The position numbers and the translations under genes were made by a program. A stretch of 64,000 nt of DNA from Tychonema sp. LEGE 06208 (GTDB taxonomy: Bacteria > Cyanobacteriota > Cyanobacteriia > Cyanobacteriales > Microcoleaceae): assembly GCF_015207505.1 (NCBI RefSeq), contig NZ_JADEWT010000010.1:1-64000 (forward strand), read 5' to 3'. Positions 33,896-42,799 of this stretch are shown one piece after another; the first letter of the stretch is position 1; each line of letters opens with the position of its first letter. The notes beneath the pieces were generated by a model, which did not search any database, was not told the DNA's origin, and saw only the letters and a program-made list of their open reading frames with translations.

Positions 33896-34539
33896 TTAAT
33901 TGTGGATTATAGAGCGCAAAAATTGATATTTGCGCTGCCTTAAAAGTCCGCTAATTGGGAGCATTTCCGGCTGGGGAAAAAGCATTTTTTCTGGAAATTG
34001 CTGTCGGGAGCATCTGGTGTTTTGCATTTATAGTGCGATCGTCCCTGCTCGCGAGTACAATACGCCTGCAGGGACGATCGCACGCTCAATAAAAAAATGC
34101 TTTTTACAAAACACCAGATGCTCCCAGTGCTGTCGGGAACTCTGGTGCTTTACAAAGCACGCGAGCGGGGACTATTGTCTACTGTTTGTTGTTTTCTGTT
34201 TGCTGTTGAAGCGCAGGGGCGAAAAACCCGGTTTCTACACAATTTACGTTTGATAGCGAGAAATATACGACGAAGAAACCCGGTTTCTGAATTCAGCGCG
34301 CATCAGCCAACTAAGTTTTTAGCTCGCAGTATGAAAACCTTGATTTTCAATCAGGCATATCCTGTGCCTCAAGCGCCCCCGAAACCATGATTATACGGTG
34401 GGATGTCCAAAAACTCTCCGAAGTGTTGTTTCAAACCAACTCAAAAAAGTATATAATTATCTAAATATTTCACTCCCAGAAATCAAATAATTGTATTTGA
34501 GCGGATTTGCATTGGTACAGATAAATTTTCTTGAACTTT
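33896..34539. other. Repeat-rich intergenic region with MITE
   Basis: No supported gene. It contains the GGGAGCATCT element (34006-34125), then paired 'AACCCGGTTTCT' repeats at about 34227 and 34281. The AT-rich 34440-34530 stretch is probably the promoter region of the following histidine kinase. Confidence 0.55.
34006..34125. mobile_element. MITE-like foldback element with 19-bp perfect inverted ends
   Basis: The ends are GGGAGCATCTGGTGTTTTG (34006-34024) and its exact inverse (34107-34125). Nested inside is a second perfect inverted repeat, GTGCGATCGTCCCTGC (34033-34048) with its inverse at 34068-34083. The flanks are ATTGCTGTC on the left and AGTGCTGTC on the right, a possible 9-bp target duplication with one mismatch. 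The terminal ten bases match the elements at 1543 and 7354, but the interior does not. Confidence 0.75.
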
Positions 34540-36738
34540 ATGCAAGAACAATTAACAATTTTTTTTTCCACACTTCCTGTATCTTCCGCCGTTGGCTGTG
34601 ACGCGCTGCGGGAGTTGCGACTGTACGCTGTTTTTGACTCGCTGACGGCTCTGGCTTATTGCTCTGTCGCGCTATCTTTAGTCTATTTTACCCGCCAAGG
34701 TTCTCGCAGCAAGATTGGACGGCTGTTTGCTGTTGGTCTTTTTGCCTGCGGCGCTGCTCAATTGATGCAAGTTTGGATGCTTTGGCATTCTATTTATTGG
34801 TTGTCTGTAACTCTCAAAGCTGCAACTGCTGTAATTTTTTTATTGTTAGCCGCAGCGACGATGGCTCTGATGCCGAAAGCACTGACTCAATTAACCTTAA
34901 ATAAAACAAAAGATCTTCAAAAAATGCTGTTCAAACAAGTAGAAGAAAATTACGAAAACCCAGATATCCATACAGGAGAATTTGCCAAACAATCGATCGC
35001 GCTTGCCGATCCCGAAACCATTGTCAATTCGCTTAACGAACAGTTAGAAAAAGAAATTGCCGATCGCCACCGGGTTGAGGAAAAGTGGCAGTTGGCTCAA
35101 TTTGCGATCGACCGATCGGCAGATGCGGTATTCTGGATCGGAGCCGACGGTAAATTTGTATACGTCAACGACGCGGCTTGCTCTTCCTTGGGATATTCTG
35201 CCGAAGAATTGCTCGACCTCACTATACACGACATCAATCCCGATTTTCCAGAAACTGCTTGGAGTTTGCACTGGAAAGTCTTAAAAAGGTGCGGTTCCGT
35301 TAATATTGAAGTTCACCACCTTACTAAGTACGGTCGCATTTTTCCGGTGGAAATTACGATCGACCATTTGGAATTTAACGGTAAAGAATATCAGTGCGCC
35401 TTTGCTCGCGACATTAGCGAACGCAAGCGGATTGAGGCAGCTTTGCGCGAAAGGGAAGAAGAATTTAGATCCTTAGTTTCTAACATTCCCGGCGCAGTTT
35501 ATCGTTGCAGTGCGGCGGGGCGATCGAGCCTAACGTTTATCAGCAGCGGCATAGAAGCTATTTCTGGCTACCCCGCAGCTAACTTTATGATTCAACCGGT
35601 GCAGGCTTTTCCTAGTATAGTTCATCCCGATGATGCGGAGGCGATCGAGCAATTTATCGATCGCGCGATTCAGACAAAGCAACCTTACGCGATCGAATAT
35701 CGCCTGATTCACAGCGACGGAAATGTGCGGTGGGTTGCAGAAAAAGGTCAAGCCATTTTCCACACAGATGGTCAAATGTTATCCCTCAACGGCGCTATTT
35801 TTGACATCACAGAGCGCAAAGCAGCCGAGGACGCTTTGCGGCTGTCCGAGGCGATCGCCAACAACAGAGCCCAGCAGCTAGAAATCGCTCTCAAAGAACT
35901 CCGAGAAACCCAATCTCACCTAATTCATACCGAAAAAATGTCAAGTCTCGGTCAAATGGTAGCGGGAGTGGCTCACGAAATCAACAACCCAGTCAGTTTT
36001 ATCTACGGCAATATTTCCTACGCCACCCAATACATGAAAGACTTGTTGCAGCTTGTGGAACTTTATCAAACACATTATCCTCAGCCAACGGTAGAAGTTC
36101 AAAAATATATTGAAAACATCGATTTAGAATTTCTGAGAGAAGATTTACTAAAAATATTATCTTCAATGAAAATGGGAGCCGATCGGATTCGCGAAATAGT
36201 TCTGAGTTTGCGAAACTTCTCGCGTTTAGACGACTCGGTAAAGAAGCCGGCCAACATTCATGAAGGGATAGATAACACGCTCCTAATTTTGCATAACAAA
36301 CTGCGAGCCCGATCCGAATATCCCGAAATCACAATAATTAAAGATTACGGTGAATTACCATTAATTGAATGTTATTCAGGTCAGCTAAATCAGGTATTTA
36401 TGAATCTGGCGAGCAACAGTATTGACGCACTAGAAGATGCTTGCAACCACAAAAGGCGAGCGGGCGACAGCGACTGGACACCAACTATTAGTATTCGCAC
36501 CGAAGCCCTTAACGAAAATAGTATTTGCATCAAAATTGCCGATAATGCGCTAGGCATGACAGAAGACGTTCGCAGCCAATTGTTTGACCCGTTTTTCACC
36601 ACAAAACCCCTAGGAAAAGGCACAGGTTTAGGGTTATCCATCAGCTACCGAATTGTTGTTGAAAAACACGGCGGAACCTTGACCTGTAGTTCAGTTTTGG
36701 GTGAGGGGACGGAATTTGCGATCGAACTTCCTTTGTGA
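34540..36738 (+). CDS. PAS sensor histidine kinase with ethylene-receptor-like membrane domain
   Basis: A 732-residue sensor kinase from the ATG at 34540; a TTG at 34531 would add three. Residues about 28-115 form three membrane helices that match the ethylene-binding domain of ETR1: VFDSLTALAYCSVALSLVYF (Asp33, Tyr40), FACGAAQLMQVW, and LKAATAVIFLLLAAATMALMP. The copper-ligand Cys is present (Cys70) but the ligand His four residues later is Gln74. Two PAS/PAC units follow (about 170-290 and 300-430). The HisKA H-box is GVAHEINNP (His479), with N-box QLNQVFMNLASNSIDAL and G2 GKGTGLGLSIS. It is convergent with the giant kinase array. No response regulator is adjacent. Confidence 0.9.
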   Translation: MQEQLTIFFSTLPVSSAVGCDALRELRLYAVFDSLTALAYCSVALSLVYFTRQGSRSKIGRLFAVGLFACGAAQLMQVWMLWHSIYWLSVTLKAATAVIFLLLAAATMALMPKALTQLTLNKTKDLQKMLFKQVEENYENPDIHTGEFAKQSIALADPETIVNSLNEQLEKEIADRHRVEEKWQLAQFAIDRSADAVFWIGADGKFVYVNDAACSSLGYSAEELLDLTIHDINPDFPETAWSLHWKVLKRCGSVNIEVHHLTKYGRIFPVEITIDHLEFNGKEYQCAFARDISERKRIEAALREREEEFRSLVSNIPGAVYRCSAAGRSSLTFISSGIEAISGYPAANFMIQPVQAFPSIVHPDDAEAIEQFIDRAIQTKQPYAIEYRLIHSDGNVRWVAEKGQAIFHTDGQMLSLNGAIFDITERKAAEDALRLSEAIANNRAQQLEIALKELRETQSHLIHTEKMSSLGQMVAGVAHEINNPVSFIYGNISYATQYMKDLLQLVELYQTHYPQPTVEVQKYIENIDLEFLREDLLKILSSMKMGADRIREIVLSLRNFSRLDDSVKKPANIHEGIDNTLLILHNKLRARSEYPEITIIKDYGELPLIECYSGQLNQVFMNLASNSIDALEDACNHKRRAGDSDWTPTISIRTEALNENSICIKIADNALGMTEDVRSQLFDPFFTTKPLGKGTGLGLSISYRIVVEKHGGTLTCSSVLGEGTEFAIELPL

Positions 36739-37312
36739 ATTGGTCCGACGGAAGTATCAAGACTTTGGTCGAAGTTATCGGTGACTATAAAGCGGGCGGT
36801 ATAACTATTAAGAAAGGAGAATTTGCTGGAGTAGGAAGTGATATCAAGTCCGGTTGCACCGTCACGTGACTGTTGACTGTTGACGGGCGGGTGGAAAAAC
36901 TGAATGGTTGAGTGTTAACTGTTGATTCGATTTTATTATTCCGATGCAACCGGAAACGATAGGAAAATTAGCTCAAAATTAAGGTGGTTTCAGGCTTTAA
37001 GTTAACTGAAAAAAAAAACGCGCGACTTGCTAAATTTCGTGAAAAGTTTAACAGAAGTCTGATTTATCAAAAACCCCGCTTTGATAATTCCGAGTTTACG
37101 CTTGTTTTAACTCGCCTATCGGCAACTCAATCACCCATTTATATCGTTTCCGGTTGCATCGGAATAGTAAATTCGAGTTCATTGTTGACAGTTGACGGTT
37201 GACGGTTGACGGTTGACAGTGAACAGTGAACAGTCAACAGTCAACATCACCTGATGGTGTTACCGGAAATGATATTATTCCCCTCGCCGGGAGTAGAAAA
37301 ACACCGCGCCGC
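36739..37312. repeat. Inverted-repeat region between convergent kinases
   Basis: A perfect 25-bp inverted repeat (36937-36961 and 37142-37166, core CCGATGCAACCGGAAACGAT) brackets about 180 bp. Outside it lie GTTGACG/GTTGACT and CAGTCAA/CAGTGAA heptads and 'tgatatcaagtccggttgca' / 'ggtgttaccggaaatgatatt' ends. These are further copies of the element family at 20068 and 24536. No ORF of quality is present. The fold could terminate both convergent genes. Confidence 0.7.
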
Positions 37313-40300
37313 TCAACATGGAAGTGAAATCGTAAATTCTGTACCTCGACCTAAAGTTGAGTTCACTTCTAGCATACCAGAGTGTTTCTCAACTACAATC
37401 TGCCGTGCGATCGCCAATCCCAACCCCGTGCCTTTCCCCACGCTTTTGGTTGTAAATAAGTGGTCAAATATCTTGTATTTGACCGATTCAGTCATCCCCA
37501 TACCATTATCAGCAATAGTGATTTTAACTAGATTATGTTCGACTGAACTGGTAATGGTAATGCAATTAGGATTGACTTTGATTTCCGTAAAAGTCCGCCC
37601 AATATTTGACTCATCTAAAGCATCGATCGCATTGGCCAGAATGTTCATAAACACCTGGTTAAGCTGTCCAGGAAAACATTCGATCGCAGGAATATTCCCG
37701 TAGTCTTTCACTACAACGATTGCGGGTCGCCGATCGTTGGCTTTCAATCGATATTTGAGAATTAAGATCGTGCTGTCTATGCCAGAGTGGATATTGAAGG
37801 GCACTTTGTAGTCTTTGTCAGCACGGGAGAAAGTGCGGAGCGTCGTGCTGATACCTTTGATGCGATCGCAGCCCAATTGCATCGAGTCAATCATTTTGGG
37901 CAAATCTTCGATGATATAGTCTAAATCAATCTCGACCGCATGGTCGGCAATGTTAGCAGCAGATGCTTGGGTGCGATACAAAGCTAGATGTTCTGTTAAA
38001 TCTTGAACTGTGCGCTTGGCTTCATTCAAATTGCCAGTTAGGAAGCCGACGGGGTTATTAATTTCATGAGCAACGCCAGCAACTAAGTTTCCCAATGCCG
38101 ACATCTTTTCGCTTTGAATCATTTGCAATTGGGTTTGCTGTAAGTTTTGTAAGGCTTGTTCTAGCTGTTGGGCATAGGTTTGCGCTTGCTGATAAAGTCG
38201 GGCATTTTCTATAGAAATTGCCGCTTGAGCGCATAACAGATTGAGTAATTCGACGCGATCGCTCGTGAACGCCCCCGTTACTAAATTATTTTCTAGATAT
38301 AAAATCCCCAGCAACTTCCCTTGATGCAAAATCGGGCTGCATAAAATACTCTTAGGCTGCTGACGAATAATATACGAGTCATTAGCTAAAGTCGGATCGG
38401 CGATCGCATCCAGCAGCACAACAGTCTGCCGATTGTGCTTGACTTTGTAAATCAGCTTCAGGGGAATGTCCTGGCTATCATCAACAGGAAGGCGTTGCAA
38501 CACAACTGGCTGCGTCCCTATAGTAATTGACCCTTTAATCAGCAGGCGCGAGTCTCGCAAGAGCATTAACACACACTTATCTGCTCCCGCATTTTCGATG
38601 ACTATAGAAAGTAACGATGCCAGCAGTTTTTCCAGTTCGATTTCACCTGAGATAGTTTGGGAAGCTTTGAGAATAGCAGCTAAATCTAGAGCAGTAGAGA
38701 CACTGCTACTGCTGGACGTGGCGGAACTGGTAGAGGTGACACTCCCCAAGGCGAAGATAGTTTCGTGAGTGGAGAGGGGAGAACGGGTTTGCTGGAGGAT
38801 GGGGGCGAGAAGTTGCCGATAGCGTCGTTCCAAGTCAGCGACTTTGGCTTTAGCTCCCCAACGGGCATAGCAGTAATATGCTTCTTGGATATATGCTTGG
38901 GCGACTTTTTCTTTCCCCCAATTGAGGTAAAATTTGGCGGCAAGTTCATTCCCTAGTGCTTCTTCTTGGATATATGCGTTTTCTTTTGCGGAGGCGATCG
39001 CACGATCGTAGTAATCCATTGCTTCATACATCTGCCCCAACACCCGATACTGCTCTGCTTCAACCAAATAAAATTTGTGTAAATGGTTTGTGGGTGCATG
39101 GTTTGCCCATTCTTTGAGCTTCTTCTGGTTGTCAATAACTTCCTGGGGGAGGCGATCGCATTCCCTACCTTGGGCGTTGGGTAACATAGCAAGATGGGTC
39201 AATGAATCGTAAAAGTGAAACACCGGAACCTTAAAACAGCCGGATACTCCACTCAAATATTGTTTGGCATCAACTGCCACTTTGATTGCTTGCTCCCACT
39301 CATTAAACAAGTAACAAAGAATTAATTTATTGATATACAATGCTCCCATTGCGTAAAGATCGTTGGCCTTCTGATGCAATGGCAACATCATTTGTTCGTC
39401 ATAGATTACACCTTGAATTTCCCACGGACACTTGCTCTGACCGAGCAAATTTAATACAGATTGGTAAAAGACTCTAAGATAGTTATGAGCGACTTCCTGT
39501 TTGAGTTGAGCTAAGGCCTGATTGTAAACCTTCATCTCTGGTTCTAGGATTGACAAATCTTTTCCTAGAAAAAAGGACAGCGAACAGTAATTGTAGGCAC
39601 AGTAGGCAGCATATTCTAAAGTACCCATCTCCAGACCGCTATGGTATCCGTCGAGCAAAGGAGCGAGTGAATCTTGAATATGATGTTTCCAGGGCTTCAC
39701 GAAGGGATAAACCATATTAATCGTGCTGGCTTTAAATTCTCTACTCTCAAAGCGTGATAGTAGTCCCATTGCCATTTGACCAACGCGATCGCCTAAATCT
39801 ATTTCTCCAATACCGCACAGAATTACTCCATACCAAGCATAAGCCTGTGCTGATACCGCAGCATTACCATATTCCACTGATAACCTAACCTGCTTGCACA
39901 CGATTAACGGCAGTAATTCTGGAACCGCTTGATAGACTGCGGCTGTCACAGTCGCCAAAATTCGGATTGCTGCCAGAGCTTGGACGTCTTTCATCTCAGG
40001 CAGTTCCAACAAATCTTCTAAATCTTTTCCTTTTAATAGATATTGAGTCTGTTGCAAACTTTGAGTAATCTCTGCGTCAGTGGGCTGCTCAGGAAACAAC
40101 ACTCCAAATAATTTCAAAGCAGAAAGAGCAGTTTTAATGGCTTTGGGCTGTTGGCTCTGGGCCACGTCAGCCAAAATTGTCACTTCATAGACCTTAACTT
40201 TGTCTAGTAATTGACGAGCATTTTGTACTACCTCATCAACTATCTGCTCCATTTGCCTAAAGTCACCGCTCAGACAAGCTACTTCTGCGGCTAAATCGTA

Positions 40301-42730
40301 CAGAGCCAAGGTTATGTCATAGCATTGCTGCCAACAACTTGCTGTGAGAAGTTGTATGCCTTGAGTGGCGTATTCAATTGCTGCGACGTAAGCGGTTGCA
40401 GATTTTGCCCTTTGTGCAGCAGCTAGATTTAGCTTTGCTAATTCCTCGCGTTCAGTTTCTGAGACAATTAAATCTGCTCCTTTATTTAATTGATTGACAA
40501 TCTCAAAGATTTTTTCCTCTTTTTCCGTCTCGCTCATTACACTTAAAAGCAATTGCCCACTTTTTAAGTGCGTCAGTTGTTTTCGATCGTCGGGAATCAG
40601 CGAATAAGCAGCTTGTTGTACTCGATCGTGTAAAAATTTGTATGTAACAGTCTGAGATTTTTCTGTAGTAACTGCTTGACTTTCTTGCCAGACATAAAAC
40701 TTATAAACATCGCTCAGCGGTAAAATTAGCCCTTCTTGTAACGCTTTCCATAAATCCGCAGCCGTTTCGATTTCCGATCGTTCTGAAACAATTGCCAAAG
40801 TTGCTAAATCAAACTGGTTGCCAATACAAGCAGCTAGCTGCAATATATTTTGAGTTGATGACGGTAGTTTTCGCAATTGCAATGCCATAAAAACCACAAT
40901 GTCATTAGTTACCGCTTGCTGATGTACTTGAGCAATATCACATTGCCAAGAGCCTAATTCAAAATCAAATTGAATGAGATTCTCTTGATACAATGCCTTG
41001 AGAAACTGGGTTACAAAAAACGGATTTCCTTGAGTTTTTTGATAAATTAATTGAGAAAGAGTCCATGCCAAATTTTCTGAACATTTAAGTGTGTCAGCAA
41101 CTAATTGATTTACTTTGACTTGACTCAGTGGCATCAAAGTAATCGTATTAATCGTTGCTTGTTTTTTTTGAATCTCACTCAAAGTCAACATCAATGGATG
41201 TGCCGGATTAACTTCGTTATCACGGTATGCACCAATTAACAAAAGATGACTTGTCTCAGTCATTAATAATTGTAGCAATTTCAGTGATGCTGAATCTGCC
41301 CATTGCAAATCATCTAAAAACATCACTAAAGGATGTTCAAAACTTGTAAAGACTTGGGTAAACTTTTGGAACAATAAATTAAATCTATTTTGTGCCGATG
41401 TTCCTGATAATTCTGGTGTGGGTGATTGCTTACCAATAATTCTTTCTAGTTCAGGGATGACTTCAATAATTACTTGTCCATTTTCTCCAACTGCTGATAA
41501 TATTTTGTTCCTCCATTGCTGAATTTGTGCATCACTTTCGGTTAACAATTGTCCCATTAAATCTCGAAATGCCTGTACAAAAGCACTGAAGGGAATATTG
41601 CGCTGAAATTGGTCATATTTCCCTTTGATAAAATAACCGCGTTGGCGAACAATAGGTTTATGAACTTCGTTGACAACTGCTGTTTTACCAATTCCCGAAA
41701 AACCTGCTACTAGCATCATTTCTGTTGCACCAAGGCTGACTCTTTCAAATGCTTGCAGTAGGGTTGATACTGCGGTTTCTCGTCCATAGAGTTGGTCTGG
41801 AATCAGGAAGCGATCGCATACATCCCTTCGCGCAATTTCAAAACTCTCAATCTTACCAGTTGCTTGAAGTTGAGTTAAACATTTTTCTAAATCAAACTTT
41901 AATCCCAATGCACTTTGATATCTATCTTCGGCATTTTTAGACATCAATTTGATCGCAATATCTGAAATCACCTGCGGAATTTCTTCCCTGTTCGGTAAAA
42001 GTGGTGGTTGTTTGGCAATATGACAATGTACTAACTCCATTATGTCATTTGATTCAAAAGGTAATTTCCCGGTGAGTAATTCGTAGAAGGTCACACCTAA
42101 AGAATAGAAGTCAGTGCGATAGTCAATTCCCCGATTCATTCGGCCTGTTTGTTCTGGGGAAATATAAGCGAGTGTCCCTTCTAATATATTGATATTTATC
42201 AAAGCTTGCGTTTCTCGCGGTAGCAAGGAGGCGATACTAAAGTCAATTAATTTGACTTGGTTAGTTTCGGGATTAATTAAAATATTGCTGGGTTTAATAT
42301 CTTTATGAATGATGCGATCGCGATACAATATATCTAAGGTGTTGCAGAGTGCGATCGCTATCACTAAAAACTCCCTCAAAGATAGTGCGTTCTTCCCTTT
42401 AATCGCCCATTCCTGAAGGGAAATCCCACCAAAATCTTCCATGATTAACGCATAGCCATTTTGGTAAGGTTCCAGGCTATAAGTTTGGACGATCAGAGGT
42501 GAGTTGAGATTTTTGGCAATGGTATATTGATTGCGAAACTGCACGAGTTCGCTAAAGGTAGGATAGTCATTTTTTAGCAGCTTGATGACGACAGGTAATC
42601 GATCGTGGTTACGGATGGCTCGATATACTAAGGTTCGACTTCCTGAATAAACTGTCTCGACAATTTGATAGTTGGGAATTTGAACGGTTGTGTGAGGTTT
42701 GCTGTTTTGATCAGAGTTATTAATGGTCAT
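37313..42730 (-). CDS. HstK-type Ser/Thr kinase-like/AAA ATPase/GAF/histidine kinase fusion, array gene A (last)
   Basis: A giant soluble signalling protein of 1805 residues. Order: Ser/Thr kinase fold at about 20-290 (Lys50 in VVIKLLK, HKDIKPSN with Asp144, DFS in place of DFG at 163-165); AAA_16 ATPase (Walker A GFSGIGKT 343-350, Walker B LVMFLDDLQWAD around 473); a long helical TPR-like region at about 600-1300; GAF (about 1370-1520); then HisKA (GVAHEINNP, His1555) and HATPase (ADNGMGM, GKGTGLGLA). It matches the HstK family known from Anabaena. It is the last gene of the right-to-left array, 69 bp after gene B, and its first 75 residues are nearly identical to those of B. Output partner unknown. 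Confidence 0.92.
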   Translation of the reverse strand: MTINNSDQNSKPHTTVQIPNYQIVETVYSGSRTLVYRAIRNHDRLPVVIKLLKNDYPTFSELVQFRNQYTIAKNLNSPLIVQTYSLEPYQNGYALIMEDFGGISLQEWAIKGKNALSLREFLVIAIALCNTLDILYRDRIIHKDIKPSNILINPETNQVKLIDFSIASLLPRETQALININILEGTLAYISPEQTGRMNRGIDYRTDFYSLGVTFYELLTGKLPFESNDIMELVHCHIAKQPPLLPNREEIPQVISDIAIKLMSKNAEDRYQSALGLKFDLEKCLTQLQATGKIESFEIARRDVCDRFLIPDQLYGRETAVSTLLQAFERVSLGATEMMLVAGFSGIGKTAVVNEVHKPIVRQRGYFIKGKYDQFQRNIPFSAFVQAFRDLMGQLLTESDAQIQQWRNKILSAVGENGQVIIEVIPELERIIGKQSPTPELSGTSAQNRFNLLFQKFTQVFTSFEHPLVMFLDDLQWADSASLKLLQLLMTETSHLLLIGAYRDNEVNPAHPLMLTLSEIQKKQATINTITLMPLSQVKVNQLVADTLKCSENLAWTLSQLIYQKTQGNPFFVTQFLKALYQENLIQFDFELGSWQCDIAQVHQQAVTNDIVVFMALQLRKLPSSTQNILQLAACIGNQFDLATLAIVSERSEIETAADLWKALQEGLILPLSDVYKFYVWQESQAVTTEKSQTVTYKFLHDRVQQAAYSLIPDDRKQLTHLKSGQLLLSVMSETEKEEKIFEIVNQLNKGADLIVSETEREELAKLNLAAAQRAKSATAYVAAIEYATQGIQLLTASCWQQCYDITLALYDLAAEVACLSGDFRQMEQIVDEVVQNARQLLDKVKVYEVTILADVAQSQQPKAIKTALSALKLFGVLFPEQPTDAEITQSLQQTQYLLKGKDLEDLLELPEMKDVQALAAIRILATVTAAVYQAVPELLPLIVCKQVRLSVEYGNAAVSAQAYAWYGVILCGIGEIDLGDRVGQMAMGLLSRFESREFKASTINMVYPFVKPWKHHIQDSLAPLLDGYHSGLEMGTLEYAAYCAYNYCSLSFFLGKDLSILEPEMKVYNQALAQLKQEVAHNYLRVFYQSVLNLLGQSKCPWEIQGVIYDEQMMLPLHQKANDLYAMGALYINKLILCYLFNEWEQAIKVAVDAKQYLSGVSGCFKVPVFHFYDSLTHLAMLPNAQGRECDRLPQEVIDNQKKLKEWANHAPTNHLHKFYLVEAEQYRVLGQMYEAMDYYDRAIASAKENAYIQEEALGNELAAKFYLNWGKEKVAQAYIQEAYYCYARWGAKAKVADLERRYRQLLAPILQQTRSPLSTHETIFALGSVTSTSSATSSSSSVSTALDLAAILKASQTISGEIELEKLLASLLSIVIENAGADKCVLMLLRDSRLLIKGSITIGTQPVVLQRLPVDDSQDIPLKLIYKVKHNRQTVVLLDAIADPTLANDSYIIRQQPKSILCSPILHQGKLLGILYLENNLVTGAFTSDRVELLNLLCAQAAISIENARLYQQAQTYAQQLEQALQNLQQTQLQMIQSEKMSALGNLVAGVAHEINNPVGFLTGNLNEAKRTVQDLTEHLALYRTQASAANIADHAVEIDLDYIIEDLPKMIDSMQLGCDRIKGISTTLRTFSRADKDYKVPFNIHSGIDSTILILKYRLKANDRRPAIVVVKDYGNIPAIECFPGQLNQVFMNILANAIDALDESNIGRTFTEIKVNPNCITITSSVEHNLVKITIADNGMGMTESVKYKIFDHLFTTKSVGKGTGLGLAIARQIVVEKHSGMLEVNSTLGRGTEFTISLPC

Positions 42731-42799
42731 AGTTTTTTGAGGATTTATGAGTGAGCGATCGCTTACATGAGTCCGAATACTAGGGAAGAATTAACTTGT
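42731..42799 (-). other. Array spacer B-A, identical to spacer C-B
   Basis: This 69-bp gap is identical to 48254-48322, including a GAGCGATCGCTTAC site. No terminator is present, so read-through transcription is likely. Confidence 0.75.
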
